The notes below the pieces were generated by a model, which saw nothing but the letters and a program-made list of their open reading frames with translations, had not been told where the DNA came from and did not search any database. Positions 1 through 8,785 of a stretch of 64,000 nucleotides of DNA are shown one piece after another. Every line of letters starts with the position of its first letter. The first letter of the stretch is position 1. The position numbers and the translations under genes are program-made. Origin of the DNA: Trachythela sp. YZ-2020 (lineage: Eukaryota > Cnidaria > Anthozoa > Malacalcyonacea > Clavulariidae); NCBI GenBank assembly GCA_016169945.1, contig JADLSH010000198.1, positions 992,001 to 1,056,000 on the forward strand, given 5' to 3'.

Positions 1-665
1 TAAGCAAAGCTGTGATTTTGGTTTCACTATAAAACATTTCCTCATTATTTTTGGAAATTTTTAGTCCCGCCCGGCGGGACAGCGGGACCGCTAGCTACGC
101 CACTGTGTGTGTACATCCCATTTGCAGCCATGATAATGTTAGAACTTTGTTCTATGGCCAAGTATTTATTTATCTGCCTTTCTGAACATTCATGTAATCA
201 TTTTAGACTTGTTTGGATAAGTCAATGGTACTTCCAAGAGCTGTGGATAATAATTTTTGATTAATTATGGTAAATTTTCATTGTTCGCGCATACATATCC
301 ATGTCACTTCCTCTCGCAACACTGTCACCAATTTGTTTTAATGCCTTATTCACATTCCCCAGCCTTTCTCAACCTGCATTTAATGTTAGTAAACCTGTCA
401 GGATGTCTGAATGAAGGTTCTGAGTGTTTCACCTTTTATTTTTTGTCCAATTATGGTTTATTTCAGTTAGTCGAACATGTGTGTACACGCCATTTTTGGC
501 CATTGCAATGTTATAATTTTTTTGTAAGGTCTGATTCACATTTCCCTGCCTTTCTCAACCTGCATTTAGTAATATTTAGCCAGTTTAGATATGTGAATTT
601 GCCCTGACAGCGTTTTGGCTACTACATTTTAAATCATTTTGTCCAATATGCTATATAAGCAACTA
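1..665. other. Non-coding, no gene seen
   Basis: AT-rich sequence without a supportable coding region. A 116-codon open frame at 257-607 has no recognisable domain and lies in low-complexity, pyrimidine-rich DNA. Two similar stretches within it (around 345-385 and 530-570, both containing a CCTTTCTCAACCTGCATTTA-type string) suggest a diverged local duplication, so it is probably old repeat DNA. Confidence 0.5.
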
Positions 666-1127
666 CAATCAGTGACATTGAAATTTGGGACACTTGTATA
701 GATAGGAAAATCTGCAGCAAACGTAGCTTTAGGGTACAATTTCATACGAATCACATCTTTATGTTATAGAACGATGTTTAAAGAACCACCATAGCAATTT
801 ATAAGACTTAATTATCTAGCAAACTAATACCAACAAATTCCTAACTAACAGCAAGCCATAAGAAAAAACTCAGACAATCAGTGACATTGAAATTTGGGAC
901 AGTTGTATAGAAAGGGAATTTGTGTACACAATTGTGCAAAATTCACTGGTAAACCCCCTCCCCCCGTTTCAATGTTGGTTTATCTGCTGGAAAAAGCATC
1001 GACAGCCTAATACGAGACAATAGCATGTAACATAGAAATGCATGTTAGACTACCAACATTGAAAAGGGGGGAAGGGGGGAATTTTGCCTTTTCAGGCTAA
1101 TCGCTCCAATAATTATGTCACTGATTG
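666..1127. mobile_element. TA-flanked MITE, Tc1/mariner-like ends
   Basis: The left end reads CAATCAGTGACAT at 666 and the right end is its inverse, ATGTCACTGATTG, ending at 1127. Both are bounded by TA (664-665 and 1128-1129), the usual Tc1/mariner target duplication. A second left end occurs at 875, so a shorter copy may sit at the right half (875-1127). Subterminal inverted stretches (a C-rich run plus CAATGTTGG near 950-975, and CCAACATTG plus a G-rich run near 1051-1080) resemble those of the 9.3-kb MITE, so the two may be related. No transposase is encoded. Confidence 0.65.
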
Positions 1128-1129
1128 TA

Positions 1130-1616
1130 GGTGCATTCCCATTTCTAAAAAATTTTAAACGTTAAATACCAAATGAGTTATTCTCATGCATTAAATGGCA
1201 TACATAAACTCCGTATATGTCTTGTTATGGCATAAACTGCCATAAAAACTTTCACAAAAGTAAAGGATCAGCGAAACACGAAGACTCCAAATCCAAGATG
1301 GCGTCCAAAATGCAAGAAATACAGCACGAAAGTTTTTAAATTTTCTGGTTTGAAAACGAATTGTTTCTGTTGAAAAAATATACCACGCGCACATTAAAAC
1401 CTCACGTCTCTAACTACGTAATTCATTTTAACAGTAATGGTAAGCTAACGCAGCAATAAGGCGAAGAAGAACACATAAAATCCAAGATGGCGTATTTCCA
1501 ATTTATACCTGTATTTGACGATGTATTTGCATTTTCCTGCAAAAGTATTCACAGGATCGCGTCGTAAATTTGCACACATGCCTCTCTTAGGCATATGTCA
1601 ATAGCCTGAAAATTTC
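1130..1616. other. Non-coding spacer
   Basis: No recognisable gene or element. A 67-codon minus-strand frame (1191-1394) has no family features. The virus-like element begins abruptly at about 1617, where similarity to its inverted copy starts. Confidence 0.5.
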
Positions 1617-2532
1617 AGACCATCGTGTGGTTTTTAAAGAGTGTTTAGAGCTAACCTCCTTACCCATACACACTGTGGCTTACCCAACCGCACAGTACAA
1701 GATTCGTAAACATAACAAACAACACTTGGTGTTGGTTATTGGCGGGTACCATTACGTAGCGGGTTTAAACATAGAGACGCAACAACGAAAAGATGGTGGG
1801 TTTTACAACCCACTTGTGGAGGGTGTTGGAATAAGATTGGGAAAGACTAAAACTAACATAACGACAAGACGAAAGTACACGGAGGCCTTACTGTTTAGAA
1901 ACAAGGAGTGGTGGAAATTATTACCGATAAACAAAATCCCAACTAACAAAAACAAAGACCTAACGGGTTGTGTTATGGTGGGCGTAAACGTAAAAACACA
2001 CGAGGAGCCATTAATATTAACGTTAGACACGACAACTGGTGTTGTGTCCAAACTATCTAGAAAAAACAAGGTTAACAAAAAAGACGTTAACATAGTGGAC
2101 TTAGGCACGACGGGAGAGGAGGTAACGGAGGGGGACACACGAGAGATGTTACCACGTAACGAAAAAAGTGTCGTTAAAAACACGACCACTTGTCCCACCA
2201 ACTACAAAGAACGACTTACAAGGGAACAAGTTATGGAACAAAACGTCGCCGCGTTCGAGGGTGTTAGACAAAAGGTCGTCTTAAAAAATAACGAGTCTAT
2301 AAGGACACGAAAAAAGAGAGAGGCCCTTTTAACGGGGTTAGTGTACGAGAAAAAACCACAACAACGACAGCAAGACCTTAAAAAACAATAGAGAGAAAGA
2401 GAGAGTAATGTTTTTAACCTTATTTTAGGTTAAAAACCTTAGCCACACACCGCGCAAGCGCACACCGAACGTTTCGCTCGTGGACACACACCGCGCAAGC
2501 GCACACCGAGCGTTTCGCTTGGGGACACACAC
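1617..2532 (+). repeat. 916-bp inverted repeat, left arm
   Basis: This arm is the reverse complement of 3801-4716 and exactly the same length (916 nt). By eye only a handful of substitutions separate the arms, for example G/T at 1641 and C/T in the final codons of the contained ORF. Identity is therefore above 99%, which implies a recent duplication or ongoing gene conversion. It holds the C-terminal part of the large minus-strand ORF plus a hairpin cluster. The left edge falls inside the coding region, so the arm is a truncated copy. Confidence 0.9.
1627..2391 (+). pseudogene. Truncated inverted copy of the element's large ORF, C-terminal part
   Basis: Its 254 codons duplicate the C-terminal region encoded at 3942-4691 on the other strand. 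The frame opens with GTG and has no ATG near it, so it is a 5'-truncated copy. At 1641-1643 it reads GAG where the right-arm copy reads TAG, so this copy is open across the position that ends the 354-aa ORF. The product is basic and rich in Lys, Thr and Asn, with an aromatic stretch (GGYHYVAGLN) near the start and a highly charged C-terminus. I do not recognise a family. There is no known function and probably no promoter. Confidence 0.6.
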
Positions 2533-2553
2533 CGTGCAAGCGCACACTCTCTC
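2434..2553. repeat. Cluster of short hairpin motifs
   Basis: Two motifs alternate: a palindromic core GCGCAAGCGC (in CCGCGCAAGCGCACACC) and a stem-loop close to GAGCGAAACGCTC (here in the reverse orientation, AACGTTTCGCT or GAGCGTTTCGCT). They occur twice as pairs, followed by a degenerate third. The mirror cluster is at 3801-3896. Similar motifs recur across the element, which suggests replication, packaging or transcription signals; this is inference. Confidence 0.7.
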
Positions 2554-2589
2554 TCGTAGGTTTACGGTGTTTACTTTTTGTACTTATAA

Positions 2590-2775
2590 ATGTCTCTATC
2601 GATATGTAGTTTAAAAGAAACGTTAGCGGAAATAAAATCTAACATGGGTTTTTGCACTCTCGCGTTACAAAAGTTAGACAAGAGGCTTAAAGACATAGAG
2701 TTTTTCGTGTACAACCCAAACATACGCGAACGAGTCGCGGCCGTCGAAAAAAGACTCGGTATTTTAAAAAAATAA
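2590..2775 (+). CDS. Small coiled-coil protein, unknown
   Basis: 61 aa with a real ATG in the context TATAAATG. Two stretches have heptad-like spacing of Leu and Ile (residues about 8-40 and 47-60, ending in EKRLGILKK), suggesting a short coiled coil or helical oligomerisation protein. It lies in the 1.27-kb single-copy region between the inverted repeat arms, together with 2864-3109 and 3343-3747. Codon style (AACG, TTAG, GTGTA) matches the large ORFs. I do not recognise a family, and it could be a small structural or accessory protein. Confidence 0.45.
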   Translation: MSLSICSLKETLAEIKSNMGFCTLALQKLDKRLKDIEFFVYNPNIRERVAAVEKRLGILKK

Positions 2776-2863
2776 AAAATAACGCACTATAGACCTTGTT
2801 TTTTTTTTCTCTCATTGTAAAACAGTGGGTGCGCTTGCGCGGTGCGGATGTGCGTGCGTGTAA

Positions 2864-3109
2864 TTAGGACCCACGCGTAAACGTAAGAACTAAGTACGCT
2901 ATCGAAAAAATTACTCCGTACGTTTGGTTTTTAAAAATAACACACCCGGCGACGAAAAGTACGAGTAACAATAAAATTTCTTTTTGTGCTTCGCTCTCTT
3001 TTGTGTCGAAGTCGTTAGCGAGCGAAACGCTCGGGGACGCGTCGTTGGACTTCGCGGTGTCTTTGTGGTCTGTGTCTTGGTTAGTCGTAGTAGTCGTAGA
3101 CGTTGGCAT
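2864..3109 (-). CDS. Small membrane protein with Thr-rich N-terminus
   Basis: 81 aa from an ATG in the context TAAATG. Residues 1-40 are Thr/Ser/Asp-rich and resemble the low-complexity N-terminus of the 528-aa protein. They are followed by a hydrophobic helix (about residues 45-60, ILLLLVLFVAGCVIF) and a second hydrophobic stretch near 64-77. That layout fits a small two-helix or hairpin membrane protein. It overlaps a plus-strand open frame that looks like a shadow. Family unknown. Confidence 0.4.
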   Translation of the reverse strand: MPTSTTTTTNQDTDHKDTAKSNDASPSVSLANDFDTKESEAQKEILLLLVLFVAGCVIFKNQTYGVIFSIAYLVLTFTRGS

Positions 3110-3342
3110 TTACTTACGAAGGAAATTTCTGGGACAAAAAAAAGTAAGTGTTTAAGTTTTTTAACCCGTGTGGGTTAAAAAAATTAAAAGTCGTTGTGTG
3201 CGCTTGCGCGGTGTGTGGTGTGTCCCAGACAATCGGTGTGTCCCCTAGTAAAACACTCGCCCAACAATCGGTGTGCGTAAGCGGTGTGTTAAATCAAAAA
3301 AGTTTACGTGTAAGAACACACTGGATTATATTTTAAAAATAA

Positions 3343-3747
3343 ATGCATATTATCCCACCAAAACCTACCACCATTACGACGAAGCAAACGACGACACATA
3401 CGACACAGACACACCTAACGACAACTAACAACACACCCTCGTCGTCTTCGGTGTACCGTTGTACGGATAAGTTTTCTTGTTGTGTTTTTAACGAGTATCT
3501 TAAACGTTGTAAGTGTACAGCTCGTGTTTACATGTACGATCACAATGGGGATTACGACGACACAGACGACGACACAGACGACGACACAGACGACGAGGGT
3601 GTGTCGTACGACTACGACATGTTAGACGACAACTACGACATGTTAAACAACGAAAACAACATGTTAGACAACAAAAACGAAAACAACACAGACGCACCAT
3701 GTCGCTTCTCGAGCGACGAAGACAAAAAAATACAAACAACTAAATAG
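3343..3747 (+). CDS. Thr-rich/acidic low-complexity protein, unknown
   Basis: 134 aa from an ATG in the context AAATAAATG. The N-terminal 35 residues are Thr/Pro-rich. A Cys-containing segment follows (CTDKFSCCVFNEYLKRCKC, residues about 40-58). The C-terminus is very acidic with DDT repeats and then Asp/Asn/Met/Leu repeats. The three-fold GACGACACA-type repeat (3556-3595) also opens frames on both strands, which I treat as shadows. Function unknown; the Cys cluster may bind a metal. Confidence 0.4.
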   Translation: MHIIPPKPTTITTKQTTTHTTQTHLTTTNNTPSSSSVYRCTDKFSCCVFNEYLKRCKCTARVYMYDHNGDYDDTDDDTDDDTDDEGVSYDYDMLDDNYDMLNNENNMLDNKNENNTDAPCRFSSDEDKKIQTTK

Positions 3748-3800
3748 GTTTACGTAAGGGTTTTTTTTCTTTGGGTGTTATGTGTACAAAGAAAAAAAAT

Positions 3801-3896
3801 GTGTGTGTCCCCAAGCGAAACGCTCGGTGTGCGCTTGCGCGGTGTGTGTCCCCGAGCGAAACGTTCGGTGTGCGCTTGCGCGGTGTGTGGCTAAGG
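3801..3896. repeat. Cluster of short hairpin motifs, mirror copy
   Basis: Plus-strand order is CCAAGCGAAACGCTCGG, GCGCTTGCGC, CCGAGCGAAACG and GCGCTTGCGC, the inverse of the 2434-2553 cluster. GAGCGAAACGCTC can fold with a 5-bp stem and an AAA loop, and GCGCAAGCGC is close to self-complementary. It lies just downstream of the minus-strand large ORF. Confidence 0.7.
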
Positions 3897-3941
3897 TTTT
3901 TAACCTAAGATAAGGTTAAAAACATTACTCTCTCTTTCTCT

Positions 3942-4691
3942 CTATTGTTTTTTAGGGTCTTGTTGTCGTTGTTGTGGTTTTTTCTCGTACACTAACCCCG
4001 TTAAAAGGGCCTCTCTCTTTTTTCGTGTCCTTATAGACTCGTTATTTTTTAAGACGACCTTTTGTCTAACACCCTCGAACGCGGCGACGTTTTGTTCCAT
4101 AACTTGTTCCCTTGTAAGTCGTTCTTTGTAGTTGGTGGGACAAGTGGTCGTGTTTTTAACGACACTTTTTTCGTTACGTGGTAACATCTCTCGTGTGTCC
4201 CCCTCCGTTACCTCCTCTCCCGTCGTGCCTAAGTCCACTATGTTAACGTCTTTTTTGTTAACCTTGTTTTTTCTAGATAGTTTGGACACAACACCAGTTG
4301 TCGTGTCTAACGTTAATATTAATGGCTCCTCGTGTGTTTTTACGTTTACGCCCACCATAACACAACCCGTTAGGTCTTTGTTTTTGTTAGTTGGGATTTT
4401 GTTTATCGGTAATAATTTCCACCACTCCTTGTTTCTAAACAGTAAGGCCTCCGTGTACTTTCGTCTTGTCGTTATGTTAGTTTTAGTCTTTCCCAATCTT
4501 ATTCCAACACCCTCCACAAGTGGGTTGTAAAACCCACCATCTTTTCGTTGTTGCGTCTCTATGTTTAAACCCGCTACGTAATGGTACCCGCCAATAACCA
4601 ACACCAAGTGTTGTTTGTTATGTTTACGAATCTTGTACTGTGCGGTTGGGTAAGCCACAGTGTGTATGGGTAAGGAGGTTAGCTCTAAACA
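3942..4691 (-). CDS. C-terminal continuation of the large ORF after an in-frame TAG
   Basis: This segment is in the same frame as the 354-aa ORF upstream (4692-5756) and separated from it only by TAG at 4692-4694. No ATG lies near its beginning. The other copy of this region (1627-2391) has GAG at that codon. It is therefore probably not an independent gene but the tail of a protein about 600 aa long, interrupted here by a stop. Content is basic and Lys/Thr/Asn-rich with a charged C-terminus; no family recognised. Recoding of the TAG cannot be excluded from sequence alone. Confidence 0.55.
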   Translation of the reverse strand, partial: CLELTSLPIHTVAYPTAQYKIRKHNKQHLVLVIGGYHYVAGLNIETQQRKDGGFYNPLVEGVGIRLGKTKTNITTRRKYTEALLFRNKEWWKLLPINKIPTNKNKDLTGCVMVGVNVKTHEEPLILTLDTTTGVVSKLSRKNKVNKKDVNIVDLGTTGEEVTEGDTREMLPRNEKSVVKNTTTCPTNYKERLTREQVMEQNVAAFEGVRQKVVLKNNESIRTRKKREALLTGLVYEKKPQQRQQDPKKQ

Positions 4692-5756
4692 CTATTTAAA
4701 AACCACACGATGGTCTAATGGGACCTCTTTTAAGGGGGTGGTTTTTTCTCGTACTAACCCCGTTAAAATTTTAACCTCTTGGTCCACAACGTCCTTGTGT
4801 GGTGGTGGTGTGTCTAAGACCACCTCTTTACCGTCTCTCTCTATGCTTATTAACGCGTAAGACCTACCATCGTAGTTCCCAGTCCCTGTTCGAGTAACCC
4901 AAACGTCTAACTTCCCACACATAAGTGTGTCCAACGTTCTCTTTGGGAATAGTGTGTCCAACTTGGTGTACACGTACGCGTTACCCCAATAACACTTGTC
5001 GTTGTCTAACACAAGTATGTCTTTATGGCGACCAGGATTAAACCTATCGGGTACTAATTTCGTCGCTAACATTTTGTGTTTAACGTTATACTCCAACGTT
5101 GACAAAGAACAAGGTCGAGTCGCGAAAGCGTTATTTACTTGTCTTAAGACCAACTTAGCCTTAATTTTAAGATCGTTCTCTTTACACCTCTTCTCTTTTT
5201 TAGCCTCCACTATGTCCGAGATAATTTTAAGTCCCTGCGACACACTACTTTCTAAAATTTCTTTTACGCGTAACGTTCGCCTTTTGTTTAAAAGAACGGG
5301 TGGGTTTCTTGGTCTTGGGTCGTCGGGAGTGTACAAACTGTAAAACTCGTACGGAGTTTTACTACTAACGTTAGCCGAGCGTGTGGCTACGAATGGGGTA
5401 CAAGTCGGTTGGCTCGTAAGGCCAGACATCTTTATAACCTCTTCTTGGTTAACCTCCTTATTAAACGTAAACACAGATCTCGCGTCGACGACCCTAGTCG
5501 TGCCCATTGGGATTAAGTTATCTCTCGACACTTTGTAAACTTTTTGTAAACTAGTAAACTCGAGGTCCACCTCCACGTCGAACAAAGTTGGGGGTTTTTT
5601 TTGTGTCGTTGTCCCCACATCTTGTTGTTGTGGTTCCGTTCGTACGTGTGGTGTTTTTTTAATTTTATAACTTACAACGTCCAAGGGGAGATTTTGGTCT
5701 AACGTAATAACACCCAAGACCCAAGATAACTTACTTTTTAAGTTATTAACAGGCAC
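4692..5756 (-). CDS. Large ORF downstream of the Rep-like gene, unknown
   Basis: 354 codons ending in TAG. The nominal first codon is GTG (5754-5756), and the frame overlaps the end of the 528-aa ORF by 19 nt in another frame. Either the two genes overlap, or this is the continuation of the upstream protein after a frameshift; no clear slippery heptamer is visible at the overlap. Visible features are a Gln/Thr linker near residue 40, a basic segment near residues 170-190 (EAKKEKRCKEN), and a probable globular C-terminal part (residues 215-330) with aromatic and aspartate clusters such as LDNDKCYWGNAYVY. I recognise no family. Given its position it could be a replication or virion protein. Confidence 0.5.
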   Translation of the reverse strand: MPVNNLKSKLSWVLGVITLDQNLPLDVVSYKIKKTPHVRTEPQQQDVGTTTQKKPPTLFDVEVDLEFTSLQKVYKVSRDNLIPMGTTRVVDARSVFTFNKEVNQEEVIKMSGLTSQPTCTPFVATRSANVSSKTPYEFYSLYTPDDPRPRNPPVLLNKRRTLRVKEILESSVSQGLKIISDIVEAKKEKRCKENDLKIKAKLVLRQVNNAFATRPCSLSTLEYNVKHKMLATKLVPDRFNPGRHKDILVLDNDKCYWGNAYVYTKLDTLFPKRTLDTLMCGKLDVWVTRTGTGNYDGRSYALISIERDGKEVVLDTPPPHKDVVDQEVKILTGLVREKTTPLKEVPLDHRVVFK

Positions 5757-7324
5757 ACCGGATGTTTACCAGTGTGCTCGTTATGGTTGTACACGACGAT
5801 GCCTGTGTCTTTGTCTTGGTTACGCACGACCAAACTCTGTCGAAAACACTCCGATAGCGATCTCCACTTACACTCGTGTGGTGTGTCCCATATAAGTTTT
5901 TGCGGGAACATGTAACACATGGACGACATAAAACCAGTAATCTTGTTTAATAAGAACTCTAGGTCCTCCCCTCCAGTAAAGTACAATGTCGCCTCTAATC
6001 TAGTAAGACCTCTCTTAGTGGAGGCGTCTCTCGCGTCCCTAAGTCGCTCCCCTTTTTGGAGAATCCAGTTTTTCCAGTGGTTACCGATCGAGTCTCTTAC
6101 GCCTTTAGACTCCATCATCTGGGCCATCTTGTCGTAAATTTTTGGTCGTATCGAGCAACCATGGAAGTCTTGCATCCAGCTCACACAATTAGCACCAACA
6201 AGGTTAGTGTTGTCTAAAATAACACCGACCGTGTCTGTACCGTAACTTTTACTTGTACCTTGTAACGCGTAACCCAACGAAATTAAATGGTCTATAACGT
6301 CCTCTTTTTTAAAACTCCCAGAGAAGTCTAACGTAAAATCCACATCTTTTAAATAGATGTCGTGTTTACTCATTGTCTCTTTGTCTTTTAACACGTTAAT
6401 AATGTCTTCCAACGGTAGGTTACAAGTCCCAACTTTGTACACGACCTCTCTATAAAAATGTTGTTGCCCTTTTCGTTGGAATAAGCCAGACCCTGGTTTT
6501 TTGCTTATCGCGTCTTCTCTTCTCGCGCTTACATCGTTAGTCTCTAACCCCTGTGTGTTAACATACCTTCTTATAACGCAGTTAGCGTCCCCTATTGTTT
6601 TAGACTTAACGTTTGGTTTTAGATCGTCCAACGCAACTCGAACGGCCAATAAAAAATTATCGCAAAACACTCCGGACGATAGCTGTTGTAAAGGTTGTTT
6701 ACTTGGCTTACCGTACTTGTTGTAATTAATATCTCCACACAAGTTTTTCGAGTTCACGGAGATAATAGCGGTGTCTATGTTTTTAACGATGTGCTCTACG
6801 TTGTTGTTGGTTAACCCACTGTACTTAAGAGTAATACATTCGGAACCAGGCTCGTTAGGTGGTGGGGTTGGTGGGGACCCTTGCACCACGGTTGTTGTTG
6901 TTTGTTTTACTAGTTCTGGCTCGACGATGTCCTCTTTCGTTGTGTCTTGAAAAAGATCGTCGTAGTCGTCGAAAGACCCGATGTCCTCCTCTTGTTGCTT
7001 TCGGATTAACTCTAATATGTCGGCGTTAAAACTCTCTGTGTCCATTGTTTGTTGCTGCTGTTGTAGTAGTGGTTTCGTCGTCTCTGTGGTCGATGGTAGT
7101 GGTGGTGTACTAATAAACTTAGTAACTGCTGTGGTTCTTTCGATGGCGTTGTCTTTAATCGCATGTGTCGTAGTAGTCGTTGGCAGCTGTGTCGTCTCGC
7201 GTATTTTCTCGACGAATTTTTTCGTCGTTAAAGTTGTCTCCTCGGTGGTGGTACTTATCGTTGTGTCTACGATAGATGTACCATTAATTTTCGTATCTTT
7301 TAAACCTTGTTCTCGTAAGTCCAT
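5738..7324 (-). CDS. Rep-like protein, possible rolling-circle-type initiator
   Basis: 528 aa from an ATG at 7324. Residues 1-160 are low complexity (Thr, Gln, Pro, acidic). The C-terminal 360 residues look globular. There, KDVDFTLDF (about 326-334) followed by KIYDK (395-399) and LTRLEATLYF (440-449) recalls the order of motifs in rolling-circle Rep proteins of the Rep_trans type, where an acidic strand, an IYDK-like segment and an R-x-E strand lie in that order. No canonical HUH (His-hydrophobic-His) motif is seen, so the assignment is tentative. It is the first gene of a minus-strand block and ends overlapping the 354-aa ORF. Codon use is distinctive (TTA, AACG, GTGT) and unlike the surrounding repeats. 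Alternatives are a novel transposase or another DNA-binding protein of a virus-like element. Confidence 0.5.
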   Translation of the reverse strand: MDLREQGLKDTKINGTSIVDTTISTTTEETTLTTKKFVEKIRETTQLPTTTTTHAIKDNAIERTTAVTKFISTPPLPSTTETTKPLLQQQQQTMDTESFNADILELIRKQQEEDIGSFDDYDDLFQDTTKEDIVEPELVKQTTTTVVQGSPPTPPPNEPGSECITLKYSGLTNNNVEHIVKNIDTAIISVNSKNLCGDINYNKYGKPSKQPLQQLSSGVFCDNFLLAVRVALDDLKPNVKSKTIGDANCVIRRYVNTQGLETNDVSARREDAISKKPGSGLFQRKGQQHFYREVVYKVGTCNLPLEDIINVLKDKETMSKHDIYLKDVDFTLDFSGSFKKEDVIDHLISLGYALQGTSKSYGTDTVGVILDNTNLVGANCVSWMQDFHGCSIRPKIYDKMAQMMESKGVRDSIGNHWKNWILQKGERLRDARDASTKRGLTRLEATLYFTGGEDLEFLLNKITGFMSSMCYMFPQKLIWDTPHECKWRSLSECFRQSLVVRNQDKDTGIVVYNHNEHTGKHPVCLLIT

Positions 7325-7556
7325 ACTTTATTATATGTGTTGTTTGGTGTGTTTTCGCTAACACATTAAACTTTAAAATTCAATTTAACTTACACAAACC
7401 ACATAAAAGAAAGTATCGACCATTGTTTTTAAAAACTCGTTGTTTTTTTTAAAAACAACCACCACCGCGTAAGCGCGAGTGTACACAGAGAGAGAGAGAG
7501 AGAGTGTAAAAAACGTGGGACACAAAAACTAATAACAGGGTAGTGTAAAACAAGAA
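7325..7556. promoter_or_regulatory. Divergent intergenic region with GA repeat
   Basis: This is the spacer between the minus-strand Rep-like gene (start at 7324) and the plus-strand zinc-finger ORF (start at 7557), so it should hold both promoters. It contains ATATAATAAAG just upstream of the Rep-like start on the minus strand, an (AG)n run at about 7485-7504, and a GCGTAAGCGC hairpin core at 7468. Specific promoter elements cannot be proven. Confidence 0.35.
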
Positions 7557-7790
7557 ATGGATAAATATATCAAAAAGCGAGACCTAACGATATTTTACAA
7601 GGGACGGTTAAAAGCGCGCGGCCCTATCGTGTGTGTAAGTTGCGACGAGTCTCTCGTCCTTAAAGAGCTTTGTAATGGCCATATGTTGTGTTGCGAGATG
7701 TATAAATCTAACGCGCACAGCTGTCCCGTGTGTAACAGTGTGTTCTCTAGTTACTACCACATGGAGAGCCATAAAAGAGTGGACCATTAA
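7557..7790 (+). CDS. Small zinc-finger protein
   Basis: 77 aa from an ATG at 7557 in the context AAGAAATGG. Residues 26-50 hold a CVSC pair, further Cys residues and a His, a RING- or C4-like arrangement. The C-terminus is a canonical C2H2 finger, starting CPVC with spacing C-x2-C-x12-H-x4-H. It is divergent from the Rep-like gene and lies immediately before the direct repeat at 7790. A role as a DNA-binding regulator or zinc-binding accessory protein is likely; the exact function is unknown. Confidence 0.55.
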   Translation: MDKYIKKRDLTIFYKGRLKARGPIVCVSCDESLVLKELCNGHMLCCEMYKSNAHSCPVCNSVFSSYYHMESHKRVDH

Positions 7791-8007
7791 AAAACGCCGC
7801 ACATGTATCGTGCGACCACCCGCACCCAACTGTGTTACGACAATTGGGGGTGCGGTGTGGCGTGTAAGACTCTGCTGTGCCAAACAACTTAACCGTCTTT
7901 TAAAAAGCGTCCATATGGGAGCCCACTGTGGGTCTACACATCCACCGAAAGAGAGTGGTCGTGTAGTTGCGCAAGCGGTGTGTGCGTGTCCCCGAGCGAA
8001 ACGCTCA
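7788..8007 (+). repeat. Direct repeat flanking the tandem array, copy 1
   Basis: Nearly the same sequence recurs at about 9050-9236. Both begin with AAAAAACGCCGCACATGTAT and end in GTCCCCGAGCGAAAC. Copy 1 has an extra segment of about 27 nt (CAAACAACTTAACCG and so on, near 7879-7905) absent from copy 2. The repeat ends with the GCGCAAGCGGTGTG and GAGCGAAACGCTC hairpin motifs found elsewhere in this element. Confidence 0.85.
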
Positions 8008-8009
8008 TA

Positions 8010-8785
8010 ACTCTCCCACTGTCGTACATAACTCTCCCACTGTCGTACATAACTCTCCCACTGTCGTACATAACTCTCCCACTGTCGTACATAACTCTCC
8101 CACTGTCGTACATAACTCTCCCACTGTCGTACATAACTCTCCCACTGTCGTACATAACTCTCCCACTGTCGTACATAACTCTCCCACTATCGTACATAAC
8201 TCTCCCACTGTCGTACATAACTCTCCCACTGTCGTACATAACTCTCCCACTGTCGTACATAACTCTCCCACTGTCGTACATAACTCTCCCACTGTCGTAC
8301 ATAACTCTCCCACTGTCGTACATAACTCTCCCACTGTCGTACATAACTCTCCCACTGTCGTACATAACTCTCCTACTGTCGTACATAACTCTCCCACTGT
8401 CGTACATAACTCTCCCACTGTCGTACATAACTCTCCTCTGTCGTACATAACTCTCCCACTGTCGTACATAACTCTCCCACTGTCGTACATAACTCTCCCA
8501 CTGTCGTACATAACTCTCCCACTGTCGTACATAACTCTCCCACTGTCGTACATAACTCTCCCACTGTCGTACATAACTCTCCCACTGTCGTACATAACTC
8601 TCCCACTGTCGTACATAACTCTCCCACTGTCGTACATAACTCTCCCACTGTCGTACATAACTCTCCCACTGTCGTACATAACTCTCCCACTGTCGTACAT
8701 ATCTCTCCCACTGTCGTACATAACTCTCCCACTGTCGTACATAACTCTCCCACTGTCGTACATAACTCTCCCACTGTCGTACATA
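8010..8785. repeat. 37-unit 21-bp tandem array
   Basis: There are 36 units of 21 bp plus one of 20 bp (near 8430-8450), 776 nt in all. The unit translates on the plus strand as HNSPTVV or TLPLSYI, and on the minus strand as SYVRQWE, MYDSGRV or ELCTTVG; only one of the six frames has stops. The 1-nt deletion switches the plus frame from the HNSPTVV to the TLPLSYI register halfway through. Point differences are very few, so the array is young or kept uniform. It has no spacers and is not a CRISPR. Long ORFs across it are not evidence of a gene, although the multiple-of-three period is notable. Confidence 0.95.

Larger units (their letters stand above)
3801..4716 (-). repeat. 916-bp inverted repeat, right arm
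   Basis: Partner of 1617-2532. It carries the distal end of the minus-strand gene block. The loop between the arms (2533-3800) holds three small ORFs. The layout resembles an IR-small-single-copy-IR genome or a head-to-head junction, with the left side truncated. Confidence 0.9.

Noticed and set aside
257..607. 116-aa ORF
   Set aside because: Low-complexity, no homology signature, overlapping a diverged local duplication.
1803..2201. 132-aa ORF opposite the duplicated C-terminal region, and its mirror at 4132-4530
   Set aside because: Exact antisense shadow in both arms, with no ATG-specific context or domain.
3500..3743. Arg-rich ORFs on both strands over the DDT repeat
   Set aside because: They are produced by the short GACGACACA-type repeat; the 3343-3747 frame has the better start.
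8010..8785. CRISPR array
   Set aside because: Units are contiguous without spacers, there are no cas genes, and the context is eukaryotic.
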